64,000 bases of DNA from JAUYQR01 sp031415015 (GTDB lineage: Bacteria; Pseudomonadota; Alphaproteobacteria; Rhodobacterales; Rhodobacteraceae), in the NCBI GenBank assembly GCA_031415015.1, contig JANOQT010000044.1, positions 91,693-155,692 on the forward strand, written 5' to 3'. The notes beneath the pieces were generated by a model. It saw only the letters and a list, made by a program, of their open reading frames with translations. It did not search any database and was not told the origin of the DNA. Positions 9,015-17,330 of this stretch are shown one piece after another. Each line of letters begins with the position of its first letter. Positions within the stretch are counted from its first letter, which is position 1. The translations under genes were made by a program, and so were the position numbers.

Positions 9015-10417
9015 CTGCAGACATCGGCCTGATCGGCCTTGGCACCATGGGCTCGGCCCTCGCGCTCAACATCGCCGAAAACGCCGCCCCGATTGCCGTC
9101 TGGAACCGCACCACCGCCAGAACCCGCGCCTTTCAGACCGAGGCCGCAGACCTCGCCCCCCGCATCACCCCCTGCGACACGCTTCAGGCGTTGGTGGCCA
9201 GCATCCGCCCACCCCGCGCCATCATCCTGATGGTTCCGGCAGGGCAGGCGGTCGATGACCAGTTGGCCGCCCTGACCCCCTACCTGTCGCCGGACGATCT
9301 GGTGATCGACGCCGGCAACGCCAATTTCCACGACACCAATCGCCGCGCCAAGGCCGGCCTGCCGTTCCACTTCCTCGGCATGGGCGTGTCGGGCGGCGAA
9401 GAGGGCGCGCGCCACGGCCCAGCCATCATGGGCGGCGGCGACAAGGCCGACTGGGACCGCGTCGCCCCGATCCTGACCGCCATCGCCGCCAAATATGAAG
9501 GCACCCCCTGCGCCGACTGGATGGGCCCCGAAGGCGCGGGGCACTTCGTCAAGGCCGTCCACAACGGCATCGAATACGCCGATATGCAAATGATCGCCGA
9601 GGTTTACGGCATCATGCGTGACGGCTTCGGCATGCCCGCCATCGCCATCGCGGACACGTTTCGTGATTGGAACAAGGGCGTCCTGCAAAGCTACCTGATC
9701 GAAATCTCCGCCGAAGTTGCCGCCGCGACCGATCCGCTCACCAGGGCCGCCATGCTGGACGTGATCCTCGACAAAGCCGGGCAAAAGGGTACGGGCCGCT
9801 GGACCGCCATCGAAGCCCAACACCTCGCCGCGCCGATTCCGGTGATCGAGGCTGCCGTTGCCGCCCGCAACGTCTCCGCCCGCCTCGACGAACGCAAGGC
9901 GGGTGAGGCGATATATGGCCCCGCGCCCGAACGGCTGCCGCCCACTTTGATTGCAGGCACAATTGATCTGCAGGATGCCCTGACCGCAGGCAAGATCCTT
10001 TGCTACGCCCAAGGCTTCACCATGACCGCCGCCGCTGGCCCCGCCTTTGGCTGGGACCTGCAACTGCCCGCCATCGCCCGCGTCTGGCGCGCAGGCTGCA
10101 TCATCCGCTCCGCCATGCTTGACGACATGGCCCAAGCCCTGACTGAAGACCCCGCCCGCAACCTGATCCTCGCGCCGAACTTCGCCACACAGCTGAAACG
10201 CACGCTCCCCGGCCTTCGCCGCGTCGTCTCCGCCGCCGCCCTGCACGGCCACGCCATGCCCGCTCTTTCCGCCGGTCTGGCATGGTTCGACGCGATGCGC
10301 ACTGCGCGCGGTACCGCGAACATGATCCAGGCCCAGCGCGATTTCTTCGGCGCGCATGGTTTCGACCGGCTGGACGGCGCAGACAGCCACCACGGCCCCT
10401 GGGGCGCGCACGCCTGA
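9005..10417 (+). CDS. gnd: 6-phosphogluconate dehydrogenase, decarboxylating
   Basis: 470-residue enzyme making ribulose 5-phosphate from 6-phosphogluconate with NADP+. The N-terminal Rossmann motif GLIGLGTMGSALA starts at residue 8. The substrate motifs GMGVSGGEEGARHGPAIMGGG, the catalytic Lys in HFVKAVHNGIEY and the C-terminal IQAQRDFFGAHGF are all present. Start at 9005 overlaps the lactonase stop, coupling translation. It closes the pathway idonate/ketogluconate to gluconate to 6-phosphogluconate to pentose phosphate within one cluster. Confidence 0.96.
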   Translation: MAVTADIGLIGLGTMGSALALNIAENAAPIAVWNRTTARTRAFQTEAADLAPRITPCDTLQALVASIRPPRAIILMVPAGQAVDDQLAALTPYLSPDDLVIDAGNANFHDTNRRAKAGLPFHFLGMGVSGGEEGARHGPAIMGGGDKADWDRVAPILTAIAAKYEGTPCADWMGPEGAGHFVKAVHNGIEYADMQMIAEVYGIMRDGFGMPAIAIADTFRDWNKGVLQSYLIEISAEVAAATDPLTRAAMLDVILDKAGQKGTGRWTAIEAQHLAAPIPVIEAAVAARNVSARLDERKAGEAIYGPAPERLPPTLIAGTIDLQDALTAGKILCYAQGFTMTAAAGPAFGWDLQLPAIARVWRAGCIIRSAMLDDMAQALTEDPARNLILAPNFATQLKRTLPGLRRVVSAAALHGHAMPALSAGLAWFDAMRTARGTANMIQAQRDFFGAHGFDRLDGADSHHGPWGAHA

Positions 10418-10585
10418 ACCCCCTCACGGGGCGAGCGTGAAGGGCCGCATTCCTCTTCCGGGATATTGTGCAAAAAGCCGGGCAATTTTGACAATAACGC
10501 CCGGCGGGTCTCTGCGACGACTGTGCGAGCTAAACAGCGGATGTGACCCAGACGGCTCAGTTGCCTTGTGCGATAGCTTAGCGTC

Positions 10586-10597
10586 CCACCTAGGTGG
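10586..10597. promoter_or_regulatory. 12-bp perfect palindrome upstream of small secreted protein
   Basis: CCACCTAGGTGG is a perfect 12-bp palindrome about 95 bp before the start at 10693, inside the otherwise gene-free stretch 10418-10692. It could be an operator. No regulator is indicated, and a chance palindrome cannot be excluded. Confidence 0.3.
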
Positions 10598-10692
10598 ATT
10601 GGCAGAAAGTTCGCGCCCTTGGCGCTTGAGTGTAGGGCCTGTCTGTTGTAAAAGCCTAACTGCCTACTTCGTAACCCAAGAAAGGACTTCCT

Positions 10693-10950
10693 ATGCGTTC
10701 GACGATCCTGGCGGCAATCCTGGCACTTTCGGCAACGATGGCCTCCGCCCAAGACACTATGATGGAAGACATGGCAGCCGGCCTCACCATGGTCGAGACT
10801 TCGGCCGCGCTGGTGCTCAAGCAGTACGGCATTGAGGCCGACGTGATGACGCTGTCGCTGAGCCAGATCGCAGAGATCAACGGCGTTCTGACCGGCTCGA
10901 ACAACGATGCAGACAAGAAAGCCGGGATCGAAGCAGCTCTGCGCAAGTGA
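10693..10950 (+). CDS. Small secreted protein of unknown function
   Basis: 85 residues with a clear Sec signal peptide (cleavage expected after ATMASA) and a 65-residue acidic, helical mature part rich in Met, Ala and Leu. No cysteines and no motif I recognise. The Shine-Dalgarno AAAGGA stands 7 bases before the ATG. It is monocistronic, followed by a strong hairpin at 10990-11017. Probably periplasmic; function unknown. Confidence 0.75.
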   Translation: MRSTILAAILALSATMASAQDTMMEDMAAGLTMVETSAALVLKQYGIEADVMTLSLSQIAEINGVLTGSNNDADKKAGIEAALRK

Positions 10951-10989
10951 GTCGTTTCTGAAGGCTTTGCGTGATGCAAGGCCTTGGCG

Positions 10990-11017
10990 GACCCCAACCC
11001 GTCACTGGGTTGGGGTC
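10990..11017 (+). terminator. Strong hairpin downstream of small secreted protein gene
   Basis: An 11-bp perfect stem (GACCCCAACCC / GGGTTGGGGTC) with a 6-base loop lies 40 bp after the stop. The following bases are not a clean T run (ACTCTTGG), so it may be a weak intrinsic terminator or an mRNA-stabilising stem. Confidence 0.6.
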
Positions 11018-11365
11018 ACTCTTGGCAGAGGCGCTGGCATCCACGCGTTACTGTAACATTTTTTGAAACAAATCAGGTCAAGTTAGTCTGCTTTTTGAGG
11101 CGAGCTTGAAACATTTCAGCGAGTCACATTCTCGTTTCAGTCCGTAGACTGTTTCACTAACCTTACAATCAATCCCATGAACGGCCCGGAACTGGGAAAA
11201 CCTGGGTCTGCAGATCGGTTTCCCTAACATCTCCGTGATGAATGTTTCATGGAAAGGTAACGCGACCGTTTTCGGGCAAAAGCATTGGCATCACTTCGTT
11301 GTAGGTGAAATTGAGATTCTTCATTGAATTCAATATCTCTGATCCAAGGCGATCAGGGAAGATAC
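11018..11365. promoter_or_regulatory. Gene-free AT-rich leader with five TGAAAC/GTTTCA motifs
   Basis: This stretch before the AraC gene has no supported gene. It contains TGAAACA at 11064-11070 and 11107-11113, CGTTTCA at 11133-11139, and TGTTTCA at 11150-11156 and 11243-11249. Four of these are exact copies of one heptamer in both orientations. It is clearly richer in A+T than its flanks. A clustered regulator binding region is the simplest reading, possibly for the AraC protein itself. Confidence 0.5.
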
Positions 11366-12244
11366 ATGCAAAAGAAGTATAGAACCCTTCAAGAATATCA
11401 CGATACGGATCAAGGCGTTAAATTCCGACAGCACGACGGTGATTACTTTCGTGTGGGGATTTTGTCAGAGGTATCGAGTGATGTTACCTTTACATCAACG
11501 AACCGGAACGGGCTGGTTGTCGATCTTTCCGGTACGGTAAAACACCTCACGCAGATGGACGGAAGACTGGACGAAACACCAACCCGGCGCGGTGATGTCT
11601 GCCTGATCCCACCGGGCATGGAAGTACGCTTCGCCTGGCAGATAAAAGGCGAACGGCAAACCAGCATTACCCTTGAGTTTGATTCCGGGGCGCTTGCTGT
11701 CTTCCTGCCGGACTTCGAAAAGGACAAGTTCGCGTCCGGCCACCTTTTGCCCGCAAACTACGCGGAACGCCCGATCCTTGCCAGCCTTGCCCGGCTGCTC
11801 CGCCAAGAGATTGATCCTGACCTCAGGCGCGGGCGGCTGTTTGCCGATTCTGTCATGCGTCTGATAACGCTTGAAATTGCGGTTTCGCATTGGTCGACCC
11901 CGACGTGTCTGCCAGAAGTCGGCAGCGGTTCGGACGCCCGGGTAAAGCGGGCGATAGAGTACATCGAAACCAACTTTTCCGACGATATCTCGCTGACGGA
12001 AATCGGGCAGGCGTCGGGCCTCAGCCTGACACAGCTGACCGCCCTGTTTCAGCGCCATACCGGGTCGACGCCGTATTCTTACGTCATTGACCGGCGTCTG
12101 CGGCGGGCCGAGCAGCTTTTGTCGACGACAGAGATGCCGATTGCACAGGTGGCCGTTGAAACCGGGTTCTCGGATCAACAGCACCTGACGCGGACGTTTC
12201 GCGCGCGGTTGCAGCGGACGCCACGGCAGGTGCGCAAGCGGTAA
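11366..12244 (+). CDS. AraC/XylS-family transcriptional regulator
   Basis: 292 residues. The N-terminal about 180 residues resemble a cupin-like effector domain (FRQHDGDYFRVGIL..., PPGMEVRFAWQI). The C-terminal 100 hold the double helix-turn-helix: DISLTEIGQASGLSLTQLTALF, and MPIAQVAVETGFSDQQHLTR followed by FRARLQRTPRQVRK. Start chosen at the ATG at 11366 (GGGAAG upstream); an in-frame TTG at 11324 would add 14 residues. No co-transcribed target gene is visible. It does not resemble a known T3SS AraC activator closely enough to say so. Confidence 0.87.
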   Translation: MQKKYRTLQEYHDTDQGVKFRQHDGDYFRVGILSEVSSDVTFTSTNRNGLVVDLSGTVKHLTQMDGRLDETPTRRGDVCLIPPGMEVRFAWQIKGERQTSITLEFDSGALAVFLPDFEKDKFASGHLLPANYAERPILASLARLLRQEIDPDLRRGRLFADSVMRLITLEIAVSHWSTPTCLPEVGSGSDARVKRAIEYIETNFSDDISLTEIGQASGLSLTQLTALFQRHTGSTPYSYVIDRRLRRAEQLLSTTEMPIAQVAVETGFSDQQHLTRTFRARLQRTPRQVRKR

Positions 12245-12338
12245 GCTGTAAAGAACGCGGTCCGTGCCAGCATGCCCGTCTCGCCGACGCATGCCACCCC
12301 CAGATACCTGAGCGAACTGCGGTCATCGGCACCCGGAC

Positions 12339-13343
12339 CTACGCCGTCTCTCCCGGCACCAGCCGTGTTGGCACCACCGTCACGTCCTGCCCCGCTTCAC
12401 CCTTCAACCGGGCCACCAGTGCCTCTGCCGCCGCCTTGCCGATGGCCGTCGTCGGCACCACCGTCGTCGTCAGCCGCATCGGCAGCACCGACGCCGCCTC
12501 CATCCCGCCCCAGCCGACAACCGCCAGATCTTCCGGCACCTTGATGCCGCGCGACTGGCAATAGGCCAGCCCGCCAATCGCCATCTCGTCATTGTGGAAA
12601 TACACCGCATCCAGCCGCGACCGCGCCAGCAGCGTCTCCAGCCCGTAATAGCCCGGATAAAACCCCGGACTGTCCAGCAAAATCTCCTTGTCCACCAACG
12701 GGTTCCCCGCCTGCGCCAGTGCTGCCTCAAACCCCGCCAGCCGCGCCTGTCCCATCACGTCGGACCGCGCCAGCGCCCCCACAAACCCCACCCGCCGCCG
12801 CCCCCGCCGTGCCAGAAACTGCCCGATCTCCACTCCGCAATCATGGTGCGAAAACCCCACCGACATATCAATCGGGCTGGTCGTCAGATCCCAGATCTCC
12901 ACCACTGGCATCCCTGCGTTGCGCAGCAACTCCACCGTGCCCGGCGTATGCACCCGCCCCGACAGGATCACCCCCGCCGGTCGCCAACTGACCACCTGCC
13001 GCACCCAGGCCTCCTCCTCCAGCGCCGAATGGTTGTTCGACCCGATCATCACCTGATAGCCCAGCCGCGACAGCGCCCGGTCCACCCCGTCCAGCACATG
13101 CCCGAACAGCCCCGAGGTCAGCCGCGGCACGCACATCCCCACAAGGGTCGACGCCTGCACCGACCCGAACGCCGCCGCCAGCCGGTTCGGCACATACCCC
13201 AACCGCACCGCCGCCGCCGCCACACGGTCACGCGTATCGTCCGAAAACCCGGTGCCACCGCGCAACACCCGGCTGACGGTCATCTTCGACACCCCGGTTT
13301 CCCGGGCAATATCCTCCAGATTGGCCTTGCCCTTCCGGCTCAT
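12339..13343 (-). CDS. LacI-family regulator of the adjacent ABC importer
   Basis: 334 residues: LacI helix-turn-helix (NLEDIARETGVSKMTVSRVL, residues 8-27) and a type I periplasmic-binding-like effector domain. The start at 13343 (MSRKGKANLED) gives the normal LacI N-terminus. It is divergent from the ribose-type ABC importer, with two operator-like palindromes between them at 13364-13377 and 13420-13432. Its head region resembles the gluconate regulator at 3828-4841, consistent with a shared operator. Confidence 0.9.
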   Translation of the reverse strand: MSRKGKANLEDIARETGVSKMTVSRVLRGGTGFSDDTRDRVAAAAVRLGYVPNRLAAAFGSVQASTLVGMCVPRLTSGLFGHVLDGVDRALSRLGYQVMIGSNNHSALEEEAWVRQVVSWRPAGVILSGRVHTPGTVELLRNAGMPVVEIWDLTTSPIDMSVGFSHHDCGVEIGQFLARRGRRRVGFVGALARSDVMGQARLAGFEAALAQAGNPLVDKEILLDSPGFYPGYYGLETLLARSRLDAVYFHNDEMAIGGLAYCQSRGIKVPEDLAVVGWGGMEAASVLPMRLTTTVVPTTAIGKAAAEALVARLKGEAGQDVTVVPTRLVPGETA

Positions 13344-13363
13344 CCCGCCACCGTTCCTTCCGA

Positions 13364-13377
13364 TGTTATCGTTAACT
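13364..13377. promoter_or_regulatory. LacI-type operator shared with the gluconate cluster
   Basis: TGTTATCGTTAACT matches the operator at 6114-6127 in 13 of 14 bases. It lies 21 bp upstream of the LacI start codon (leftward) and 103 bp before the ABC ATPase start (rightward), so it can control both directions. Recurrence in only these two LacI-associated intergenic regions is the main evidence. Confidence 0.75.
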
Positions 13378-13419
13378 TTCCGCTTGACACGACTCGCGTC
13401 CGAGGGCCAACCTCTGTAC

Positions 13420-13432
13420 GTTACCGGTAAAC
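13420..13432. promoter_or_regulatory. Second operator-like palindrome before ABC importer
   Basis: GTTACCGGTAAAC contains the 10-bp perfect palindrome TTACCGGTAA with a central CG, related in shape to the operator 50 bp to its left (GTTA-n-CG-n-TAAC). Paired LacI operators often permit DNA looping. Function inferred. Confidence 0.5.
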
Positions 13433-13479
13433 TTGCCAGTCGAGCAATCCGGTCCCCCGGGTCTTTGGGAGGAGCCCCC

Positions 13480-14973
13480 GTGTCCACCGTCAGCGACGGC
13501 CTGTTCTTCGACCGCGTCGCCAAATCCTTTGGCGGGACGCAGGCGTTGAAAGGCGTGTCGCTCAAGGTCGCCCGGGGCGAGATCGTGGCGCTGCTGGGCG
13601 AAAACGGCGCCGGCAAATCCACCCTTATCAAGGTCTTGGGCGGCATTCACCGCCCCGACGATGGCGGCGTTTTCATCGACGGCACCCCTTACGCGCATGA
13701 GGCGGGCCGCCCCGGGGGACAGAAGGTCGCCTTCATCCACCAAGACCTCGGCCTCATCGAATGGATGAGTGTCGCTGAAAACATCGCCCTCGCGCTCGGT
13801 TACGCCCGCAAAGGCCGCCGTATCGACTGGACCGCGACCGAAGCCATGGCCGACCGCGCCCTGAAACTGGTGGAGGCGGAGTTTCCCTCCACCATCCGCG
13901 TCGCCTCGCTGACCCGCACGCAGAAATCCCTCGTGGCCATCGCCCGTGCACTGGCCGCCGACTGCGGTTTCCTCGTCCTTGATGAACCCACCGCCAGCCT
14001 GCCAGCCGACGAAGTTGAACGCCTGTTTTCGGCCTTGCGACCGCTGAAATCCAAGGGTGTCGGCATGATCTATGTCAGTCACCGCCTTGATGAAATCTTC
14101 CAGATCGCCGACCGCGTCGCCGTCCTGCGCGATGGCCAGATGGTCGGGATGCGCCCGATTGACCACACCACGCCCGAGGAACTCGTCTCCCTCATCGTCG
14201 GCCGCAAAGCGCGCGAGATCAATCGCCCGCCGGTGCAGGACGGCCCGGCAATTCTCAAGGTCCAGAACCTCGCCACCCCGCAAGTCGGCCCCGTCAGCTT
14301 TCAGATCAGACGCGGCGAACTCCTTGGCCTCGCCGGTCTGCGCGGGGCAGGGCACGAAGACATCGGGCGGGCCCTGTTCGGCACCATCCCCCACGCCGGA
14401 ACCGTCACGCTGGACGGCGCGCAGCCCAACCTCGCCACCGCACAAACCGCCATGGCCTCGGGCATTGGCCTCGTCGCCCGTGACAGGGTGGCAGAAAGCG
14501 TCGCCCCCGGCCTGACGATCCGCGAAAATGCCTTCCTCAACCCCGCCGCCACCGGACGCGGCCTCCTCTCCTTCCTCGCCCCCAGACGCGAGGAAGCCAT
14601 GGCCCACGCCATAGGCAAACGCGTCGGCCTGTCGCCCAACGACCCGACACTGGCTATCGAGGCGCTGTCTGGCGGCAACCAGCAAAAGGTCGTCGTCGGG
14701 CGCTGGCTGGATAGTGGCCGCCGCCTGATGATCACCGAAGACCCGACCGCAGGGGTCGATGTCGGGGCCAAGGCGGAAATCTATCACCTGCTTTACCAAG
14801 CCCTCGCCTCCGGCATGGGCGTCCTCGTCGTCTCCACCGATTTCGAGGAAATTGCCAACATCTGCCACCGCGCCATCGTGTTCAGCCGGGGCCTACCCGT
14901 CGCCGAACTGACCGGCGTGGAGCTTTCAACCGAATCCCTAATCCAGGCCGCTTCCGCCTGCGACGCAGCCTGA
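13480..14973 (+). CDS. Sugar ABC importer, double ATP-binding subunit (RbsA/XylG type)
   Basis: 497 residues with two fused nucleotide-binding domains. The first has Walker A GENGAGKS (residues 40-47) and Walker B FLVLDEPTAS but a divergent signature (LTRTQKSLVAI). The second has a decayed P-loop (GLAGLRGAGHED) but an intact signature LSGGNQQKV and Walker B-like LMITEDPTAGVD, as in RbsA/MglA. The start is a GTG at 13480 preceded by GGGAGGAG. First gene of the operon ATPase-permease-binding protein; substrate inferred to be a sugar or sugar acid. Confidence 0.92.
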   Translation: MSTVSDGLFFDRVAKSFGGTQALKGVSLKVARGEIVALLGENGAGKSTLIKVLGGIHRPDDGGVFIDGTPYAHEAGRPGGQKVAFIHQDLGLIEWMSVAENIALALGYARKGRRIDWTATEAMADRALKLVEAEFPSTIRVASLTRTQKSLVAIARALAADCGFLVLDEPTASLPADEVERLFSALRPLKSKGVGMIYVSHRLDEIFQIADRVAVLRDGQMVGMRPIDHTTPEELVSLIVGRKAREINRPPVQDGPAILKVQNLATPQVGPVSFQIRRGELLGLAGLRGAGHEDIGRALFGTIPHAGTVTLDGAQPNLATAQTAMASGIGLVARDRVAESVAPGLTIRENAFLNPAATGRGLLSFLAPRREEAMAHAIGKRVGLSPNDPTLAIEALSGGNQQKVVVGRWLDSGRRLMITEDPTAGVDVGAKAEIYHLLYQALASGMGVLVVSTDFEEIANICHRAIVFSRGLPVAELTGVELSTESLIQAASACDAA

Positions 14974-14980
14974 GGGTGCC

Positions 14981-16003
14981 ATGCCGGGAATAGACTCAAA
15001 CGCCGTAGAGCCGACCAAGGACGAACTCCGCGGCCTGACCTTGGTGCAAAAGGCCATCCGCCTTGCCCCGACCTACGGCCTTGTCATCCTGATGTTCGGC
15101 CTCCTGCTCACCTTCTCCCTCCTCCTGCCCAACACCTTCCCGACCATGCTGAACCTCCGCGCAATCCTCAGCGACAAGGCGATCATCGCCCTCTTGTCGC
15201 TGGCTGCGATGATCCCGATGGTGGCGGGCCGCATCGACCTGACCGTCGGCTACGGCATCGTGCTGTGGCACATCCTCGCGATCAGCCTGCAAACCATGTA
15301 CGGCTTTCCCTGGCCCGTCGCGGTTTGTGTCGTCCTGATCCTCGGCATTGCCACCGGCTTTCTGAACGGCCTGCTGGTCGAGGTTGCCCGCATCGACAGC
15401 TTCATCGCCACCCTCGGCACCGGCACGATCCTTTATGCCATCGCCCTGTGGCACACCGGCGGCAAGCAGATGGTGGGTGAGCTGCCCACCGCGTTCTACG
15501 GCCTCTCCACCACCTTCGTCTTCGGCCTGCCGATCACCGCCTATTATGTCGTCGTCATCACCTTCGCGCTGTGGATCATCCTCGAATACACCCCCATCGG
15601 GCGCTACCTTTACGCCATCGGAGCCAACCAGCGCGCCGCCGAACTGAACGGCATCCCCACCCGCAAATTCGTCATCGGCGCTTTCGTCACCTCTGGCCTG
15701 ATGACCGCGCTGGCAGGCGTGCTTCTGGCCGCGAAATTGCGGATCGGGCAGGCCTCGGTCGGCCTCGAATTCCTGCTGCCCGCCCTTGTCGGGGCCTTCC
15801 TCGGCTCCACCACCATCAAACCGGGCCGCGTCAACGTCTGGGGTACCATCGTCGGCGTGATGATCCTCGCCATCGGCATCTCCGGCATCCAGCAACTCGG
15901 CGGTTCGTTCTGGGTAGAGCCTTTGTTCAACGGCACCACCCTGCTCATCGCCATCGGAATCGCGGGCTACGCGCAACGCAAGAAGGGCGCGAAGTCCAGG
16001 TAA
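14981..16003 (+). CDS. Sugar ABC importer permease (RbsC type)
   Basis: 340-residue integral membrane protein with about nine or ten hydrophobic segments (first near residues 33-52). It has the BPD_transp_2 family pattern, including the GRIDLTVG stretch, AIGANQRAAELNGI coupling-helix region and the ALVGAFLGSTTIKPG loop. Seven bases separate it from the ATPase gene. Works as a homodimer with the double ATPase and the binding protein that follows. Confidence 0.92.
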   Translation: MPGIDSNAVEPTKDELRGLTLVQKAIRLAPTYGLVILMFGLLLTFSLLLPNTFPTMLNLRAILSDKAIIALLSLAAMIPMVAGRIDLTVGYGIVLWHILAISLQTMYGFPWPVAVCVVLILGIATGFLNGLLVEVARIDSFIATLGTGTILYAIALWHTGGKQMVGELPTAFYGLSTTFVFGLPITAYYVVVITFALWIILEYTPIGRYLYAIGANQRAAELNGIPTRKFVIGAFVTSGLMTALAGVLLAAKLRIGQASVGLEFLLPALVGAFLGSTTIKPGRVNVWGTIVGVMILAIGISGIQQLGGSFWVEPLFNGTTLLIAIGIAGYAQRKKGAKSR

Positions 16004-16028
16004 ATCAGCACCAACGGGAGGAACCACC

Positions 16029-17117
16029 ATGCTGAGAAGAACCTTCACCATATCCCTACTGGCCCTCGCGGCGGCCATGCCAGCTTTCGGCGACGCCATC
16101 TCCGACGCCATGGCCGAAGTCGATAAATACGCGGGCCAGAAAACCGTCTGGGACGGCCCGACCACCGGCCCCGTCGCGGCGGAAGGCAAAAAGATCGTCG
16201 TCCTCGCCGGTGACATGAAGAACGGCGGCATCCTCGGCGTTACCAACGGCGTCACCGAAGCAGCCGCCAAGATCGGCTGGGAAGTGACCGTTCTGGATGG
16301 CGCCGGTTCCGTTCAGGCCCGGGCAGGGGCCTTTGGTCAGGCGCTGGCGCTGAACCCCGACGGCATCGTGATCAACGGCTTTGACGCGGTCGAACAGCAA
16401 GCCGCCCTTGATCAGGCCAAGGCTGCGGGAATCCCGCTGGTCAGCTGGCACGCCGGCCCCGTCATCGGCCCTGACGAAGCAAACGGCATCTTCGCCAACG
16501 TCTCCACCGACGCGATGGAGGTGTCCGCCGCCGCCGCCAAATGGGCCTTCGCCGATGCGGGCGGCAAACCCGGCGTGGTGATCTTTACCGACAGCACCTA
16601 CGCCATCGCCATCGCCAAGGCCGACAAGATCAAGGAAACCATCGAGGCGCTGGGCGGCACCGTCCTTGAATACGTCGATACCCCCATCGCTGAAACCTCG
16701 CAGCGCATGCCCACCCTGACCACCGCACTGTTGCAGAAATACGGTGCCAGCTGGACCCACGCCCTCGCGATCAACGACATCTACTTCGACTTCATGGGCC
16801 CGGCCCTCGCCGCCGCAGGCGTCCCCGGTGACGGCGCACCCAAGGCCGTCGCTGCCGGTGACGGGTCCGAAGGCGCATACCAGCGAATCCGTTCGGGTCA
16901 GTACCAGGCGGTCACGGTGGCCGAACCGCTGAACCTGCAAGGCTGGCAGATCGTGGACGAGCTGAACCGCGCCATAAGCGGCACCGAATGGTCCGGCTAC
17001 ACCTCGCCGCTGCATGTCGTCACCGCCGCAAACATCTCGTTCGACGGCGGCGACGGCAACATCTTCGATCCGGGCAACGGCTACCGCGAGGCCTATGCCA
17101 AGATCTGGGGAAAATGA
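16029..17117 (+). CDS. Sugar ABC importer periplasmic binding protein (RbsB type)
   Basis: 362 residues: signal peptide (residues 1-21, ending PAFGD) then a type I periplasmic binding fold (IVVLAGDMKNGGILGVTNGV..., LNPDGIVINGFDAV..., PLVSWHAGP). Good Shine-Dalgarno GGGAGGAACC. The ligand is not evident from the sequence. Operator sharing with the gluconate cluster, which has no transporter of its own, suggests gluconate, idonate or a related sugar acid. Confidence 0.9.
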   Translation: MLRRTFTISLLALAAAMPAFGDAISDAMAEVDKYAGQKTVWDGPTTGPVAAEGKKIVVLAGDMKNGGILGVTNGVTEAAAKIGWEVTVLDGAGSVQARAGAFGQALALNPDGIVINGFDAVEQQAALDQAKAAGIPLVSWHAGPVIGPDEANGIFANVSTDAMEVSAAAAKWAFADAGGKPGVVIFTDSTYAIAIAKADKIKETIEALGGTVLEYVDTPIAETSQRMPTLTTALLQKYGASWTHALAINDIYFDFMGPALAAAGVPGDGAPKAVAAGDGSEGAYQRIRSGQYQAVTVAEPLNLQGWQIVDELNRAISGTEWSGYTSPLHVVTAANISFDGGDGNIFDPGNGYREAYAKIWGK

Positions 17118-17330
17118 GCCAATCACCCGAAAGATTTGACCGGTGGCAGCGAAATCTGCCATCGGTGTTTTCTTGAAGCTGCATTCAATCATCTGCACCT
17201 GAAGCCGAATCCTGCAACGGGCAACGCACGAAGGCCGCGTACAAGGCACTTCGAACCCATGTACGCCCAACCATAGGTTTCCCGCCCCGCCCAGACCCAG
17301 CGCCTGATCAATATCTACGGCGGTGGCGAT

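Noticed and set aside
8972..10411. 479-codon minus-strand frame opposite gnd
   Set aside because: Antisense shadow; gnd has all family motifs on the other strand.
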